From contig CAWACX010000001.1 in assembly GCA_963780755.1 (NCBI GenBank), positions 1 to 64,000 on the forward strand: a DNA stretch of 64,000 nucleotides, written 5' to 3'. The notes beneath the pieces were generated by a model. The model saw only the letters and a list, made by a program, of their open reading frames with translations, ran no database searches and was not told the DNA's origin. This document shows, in pieces, positions 61,128 through 64,000 of this stretch (positions are counted from its first letter, which is position 1; each line of letters starts with the position of its first letter). The stretch comes from JALYNX01 sp963780755. Lineage in GTDB: Bacteria; Actinomycetota; Acidimicrobiia; Spongiisociales; ZC4RG35. Position numbers and translations under genes: made by a program.

Positions 61128-61793
61128 ATGAGCGAGCACAGCACCCCGGTCCACATATCCGTCGTCCTCGACCGTTCCGGGTCGATGACGAGCATTGCCG
61201 ACGACATCGTCGGCGGCTTCAACACCTTCCTCGCCGAGCAGCGGCGCCAACCCGGCGGGGGCCGGATCACCCTGGTCCAGTTCGACGGTCAGGACTCCTT
61301 CGAATTGCTGATCGATGGCGAAGACCTCACCGACGCCGCCGACCTCGATCCGGCGCGCTACCTCCCCCGGGGGAGCACCCCGCTCCTCGATGCCGTGGGC
61401 CACATGATCGCCAGGATCGATCAGGGAATCCTTGCCCGCGCCGACGACGGGCTGCCCATCGAGGACCAGATCGTCCTCATCGTCACCGACGGTTACGAGA
61501 ACGCCAGCCAGGAGTTCGACTATCCGACCGTAGGCGGGCTGGTCGAGACCCGTCGCGGCCGGGGTTGGGTGTTCACCTTCCTCGGGGTCGACGAGGCCAG
61601 TATCAGGGATGGGGCTTCGATGCGGGTCTCGGCGGCCAATACCGCCCGCTGGGAGAAGTCGGGGAAGGGGTCCAAGGAAATGTTCGGCCGGCTCTCCACG
61701 GCGACGTCGGGCTATCGCTCGATGTCCCCAGAGCAGAAGTCGTCCACAAAGGACCGGTTCCTCGAGGAGACGGAGGGGAAGGACGAGGAGTAG
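61128..61793 (+). CDS. von Willebrand factor A-domain protein
   Basis: A 221-residue cytosolic vWA protein. The metal-ion-dependent adhesion site is visible: DRSGSM near residue 16, the threonine in RGSTPLLDAVGHM, and the aspartate in VTDGYENASQEFD. Such single-domain proteins bind partners in metal-dependent fashion; relatives occur in TerY/tellurite-type and other stress systems. It shares a 53-base divergent promoter region with the macro-domain gene, suggesting a joint role. No signal peptide. ATG start, leaderless. Confidence 0.85.
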   Translation: MSEHSTPVHISVVLDRSGSMTSIADDIVGGFNTFLAEQRRQPGGGRITLVQFDGQDSFELLIDGEDLTDAADLDPARYLPRGSTPLLDAVGHMIARIDQGILARADDGLPIEDQIVLIVTDGYENASQEFDYPTVGGLVETRRGRGWVFTFLGVDEASIRDGASMRVSAANTARWEKSGKGSKEMFGRLSTATSGYRSMSPEQKSSTKDRFLEETEGKDEE

Positions 61794-61800
61794 GGCCCCG

Positions 61801-64000
61801 TCAAGCCAGGAGCTCCCTGGCGACCACGAGGTCGTGCTCGTCGAATCCTTCGGTGAAGCGGGCGTATGCCACGGCAAGCTCCTCTGTGCCGTCGGGCGTA
61901 CTGCCCGTCTCACGTCTCAGCGAGACCAGCCTGTTAAGCGCTAGAAGCTCGATGAGGTACAACCCGGCGGCGTTCGATCCCTCGGCGGCGGCAAGGTAGG
62001 CCTCCTCTGCACTCTCGAAGTCGGGCTCGGGGAGCATTCGAAGGAAGTCGCCCCTGGACACCCGGAGCTCGGGCGAGATCAGTCGGTCGTCATCGGGGTT
62101 GGCCAAAGCTATGGCTTCGTCGATCAGGTCCAATCCTCGCTCCGGTTTCCCTGCAAGAGAATGAACCAGGCCCCGCAAGTGAAGGACCTGCGGCCAGAAC
62201 ACCGGTGGTGCGGTCAGCCCCTGATAGAGGTCGATCGCCTTCTCGGTCAGCACCAGGCCCTGGTCGGTCTCACCGGTACAAGCCAGGGACACTCCTTCGA
62301 GCATGGTGGCCAGAGTGGCCCAAACCGGATATTCGTTCTCCTCCGAGATCACCTTCAACTCGGCGGCCCTCTGCATGCAGTCCTCGAATCTGCTCCGAAG
62401 GAAGGCGAGATATCCATTGTGATAGATGCCGTAGGCGATGCTGTAGGGGTGGTCCATCTCCCGGGCCACGTCGAGGGCCTCTCCGAGACGAGCAACCGCT
62501 CGATCCAACCCGCCGCATTGCCACAGGATGAGGGCTGAAGCCGTCCTCGCAGTCACCCCGGTATTAGGCCCGAGCCGGAACCGCATCGAGTGGTGGAGGC
62601 CGGGGTCGTGGAGTCGGATCGCCGTGTCGATGTGGGGCAGGCCGGTAGCCAAGTCACCGGAGAAGGCCATGCCGACCCCATACACGTAGTGGCCATCGAT
62701 GAGGATGGCCAGATCCCCGGTCTCCTCGCCCAACTCCAGCAACTGCCTCCCGTGCTCGGCGCCTTGTGGGAAGTCCGCTGTGCCCATGTAGTAGGTAGCA
62801 AGCGCCCTGAGGACGGGATAGCGGTCCGCCGGAGCGCCGGCGGCGTCCAGTATGTCGAGGGCGCGTTTGAACTCCGCCTCCACCTCCGGGGTGTAGCCCT
62901 TGACCGCCATCAGGGCCCTGGCCAGGCTCGAGCGCAGGGTCACCTCTTGAGCGAGTAGTTCCGGTGGTGGGCCTGCGGCTTCGAGCAATCCGAGCGCGTC
63001 GCCAGCGATCTCGGTCGCGGCCCGGTACCAGCCTTTGCCTTCATGTAATGCCCATAGCGGTTCGACCAGGTTGAGGACCTGATCGAGGTCACCCTGGTCC
63101 ACCCAGAAACGCCACGCCGATCGCAGGTTCCCGTTCTCCATCAGGAAGTCATCCAGCGCCTCGGTCCTATCGGCGCGCCTCATCCGTTCCGCCAGGCGAT
63201 CACCGAGTTCGGAGAAATGAAGCGCATGGGCTCTTCTCACCTGGTGCTCCCTTTCCGGGTCGGAAGAGAGCAGGGACCCCGCGTACTCCTTGATCATCAA
63301 CAGCATCGAGAACCGTTGCCCAGTATCGGTGACATCGGCCCGGACCAGGCTCTTGTCGACGAGGGAGGCCAGCGAGTCGACGACCGAGCCCGAGCCGAAC
63401 GCTCCGCAGACTGCCTCGAGGGAGGCAAGGCTCGTTGTTGTGAACACCGACATGGTCTCGAACATCTCTCGCTCCGATTGGTCGAGCAGCTCGTAGCTCC
63501 AACCGATCGCACCCCAGAGGGTCCGCTGTCGATCGGGAAGGTCCCGACCTCCTGCGCCGAGAACATCGAGCCGCTCCCGCAGGCGGTCCAACAGGTCGGC
63601 GGGCGTGAAGACGTTGAGCCGGGCGGCTGCGAGCTCGATCGCCAGGGGAAGCCCGTCGAGTCGGAGGCATATCTCGGCGATGGTGCGAGCGTTGCTGTCG
63701 GTGATGGTGAAGCCCGGCTGGACCGACCGGGCTCGATCGGTGAACAAGCGGACCGCCTCGGACTCCGCGATTTCGTTGGCCGGAGAAGCTGGGTGGGGCA
63801 GCGAAAGCGGTGGCACCGGGAAGACCTTCTCCGCCCTGATCCGCAAGGTCTCTCTGCTGGTGACCAGGATCTTCAACGCCGGAGCGTGCTGGAGGAGCTC
63901 GGAGAGGCCGACCGCAGCTGCGGTCACCTGTTCGAAGTTGTCCAGCACCAGCATGATCTGACGGTCGCGCAGCCTCGCTTCCAAGAACACGAGCGGATCA
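61801..64000 (-). CDS. NB-ARC-type ATPase with TPR-like repeats, 5' end outside window
   Basis: The visible 733 residues are the C-terminal part of a larger signalling protein; the frame stays open to the window edge. It starts within the ATPase: LVFLEARLRDRQIMLVLDNF (Walker B), LKILVTSRETLRIRAEKVF, LDGLPLAIELAAARLNVFTP with the GLP motif, and a winged-helix-like TLWGAIGWSYELLDQSEREM. A long TPR-like region follows to the C-terminus. In actinobacteria this combination is usual in AfsR/SARP-like regulators, LuxR-type ATPases and N-terminal cyclase fusions; which one cannot be told. It is convergent with the vWA gene, 7 bases apart. Confidence 0.85.
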   Translation of the reverse strand, partial: DPLVFLEARLRDRQIMLVLDNFEQVTAAAVGLSELLQHAPALKILVTSRETLRIRAEKVFPVPPLSLPHPASPANEIAESEAVRLFTDRARSVQPGFTITDSNARTIAEICLRLDGLPLAIELAAARLNVFTPADLLDRLRERLDVLGAGGRDLPDRQRTLWGAIGWSYELLDQSEREMFETMSVFTTTSLASLEAVCGAFGSGSVVDSLASLVDKSLVRADVTDTGQRFSMLLMIKEYAGSLLSSDPEREHQVRRAHALHFSELGDRLAERMRRADRTEALDDFLMENGNLRSAWRFWVDQGDLDQVLNLVEPLWALHEGKGWYRAATEIAGDALGLLEAAGPPPELLAQEVTLRSSLARALMAVKGYTPEVEAEFKRALDILDAAGAPADRYPVLRALATYYMGTADFPQGAEHGRQLLELGEETGDLAILIDGHYVYGVGMAFSGDLATGLPHIDTAIRLHDPGLHHSMRFRLGPNTGVTARTASALILWQCGGLDRAVARLGEALDVAREMDHPYSIAYGIYHNGYLAFLRSRFEDCMQRAAELKVISEENEYPVWATLATMLEGVSLACTGETDQGLVLTEKAIDLYQGLTAPPVFWPQVLHLRGLVHSLAGKPERGLDLIDEAIALANPDDDRLISPELRVSRGDFLRMLPEPDFESAEEAYLAAAEGSNAAGLYLIELLALNRLVSLRRETGSTPDGTEELAVAYARFTEGFDEHDLVVARELLA

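Noticed and set aside
1..64000. tRNA or rRNA genes
   Set aside because: No T-arm-like GTTCGAATC box with a matching acceptor stem was found in the intergenic gaps; a covariance-model search would be decisive.

Overview
The window is high-GC DNA read as part of a chromosome of an actinomycetote, plausibly an acidimicrobiia-like lineage. This is inferred from an F420-type luciferase-like oxidoreductase, a DUF5667 anti-sigma-like protein, DUF2255 and DUF5808-type proteins, frequent GTG/TTG starts and many leaderless-looking promoters. No rRNA, tRNA, CRISPR array, insertion sequence or complete prophage was seen. Genes are dense, lie on both strands and form only short operons.

Layout. 0.2-1.2 kb: nucleotidyltransferase/HEPN pair with its own operator-like repeats. 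1.3-10 kb: CPBP protease, DUF5808-like protein, FAD amine-oxidase-like enzyme, a two-cyclase-domain AAA/TPR protein resembling soluble adenylyl cyclase, and LtrA. 10-16 kb: acetolactate decarboxylase with a DNA-binding-like N-terminus, a SulP-STAS-cNMP-domain transporter, an SRPBCC protein, an aldo/keto reductase and a membrane-anchored TIR protein. 16-20 kb: orphan sufB, LapA-like protein, MarR regulator with a palindromic operator, a dimeric alpha/beta-barrel protein and an Rrf2 regulator with cluster-ligand cysteines. 20-31 kb: hydrolase-cyclase, CHAD, VOC, MMPL exporter, quinone oxidoreductase, an unnamed paralogous family, a sigma/DUF5667/secreted-repeat cassette, a USP-USP-Rieske fusion and a ferredoxin. 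32-36 kb: cyclase-AAA-TPR protein. 37-43 kb: winged-helix protein, second DUF5808 copy, SnoaL-like remnant, an ABC exporter with its own two-component system, and an amidase with a structured leader. 44-49 kb: QDGYL-repeat protein, HNH nuclease, acetyltransferase, haloperoxidase-like enzyme, aminotransferase, SDR. 49-64 kb: second unnamed paralogue, second hydrolase-cyclase, hydrolase, a LigD-like phosphoesterase with a degenerate ligase domain, DUF445, cyclase-TPR, LLM oxidoreductase, subtilase, acetyltransferase, a divergent macro/vWA pair and a partial NB-ARC/TPR ATPase.

Two window-wide features matter. First, at least five proteins carry class III nucleotidyl cyclase domains, a high density of candidate cyclic-nucleotide signalling. 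The one transporter with a cNMP-binding fold lacks the expected arginine. Second, at least thirteen otherwise conserved genes are interrupted by one single-base shift, mostly an apparent extra base, without any shared slippery site or stop codon. This includes the normally essential sufB. It looks like residual indel error in the assembly, so frameshifted genes are annotated here across the break rather than as two fragments. More than a dozen genes without a Shine-Dalgarno sequence have a TAnnnT-like hexamer ending 6-7 bases before the start codon, which points to leaderless transcription and was used to choose starts.
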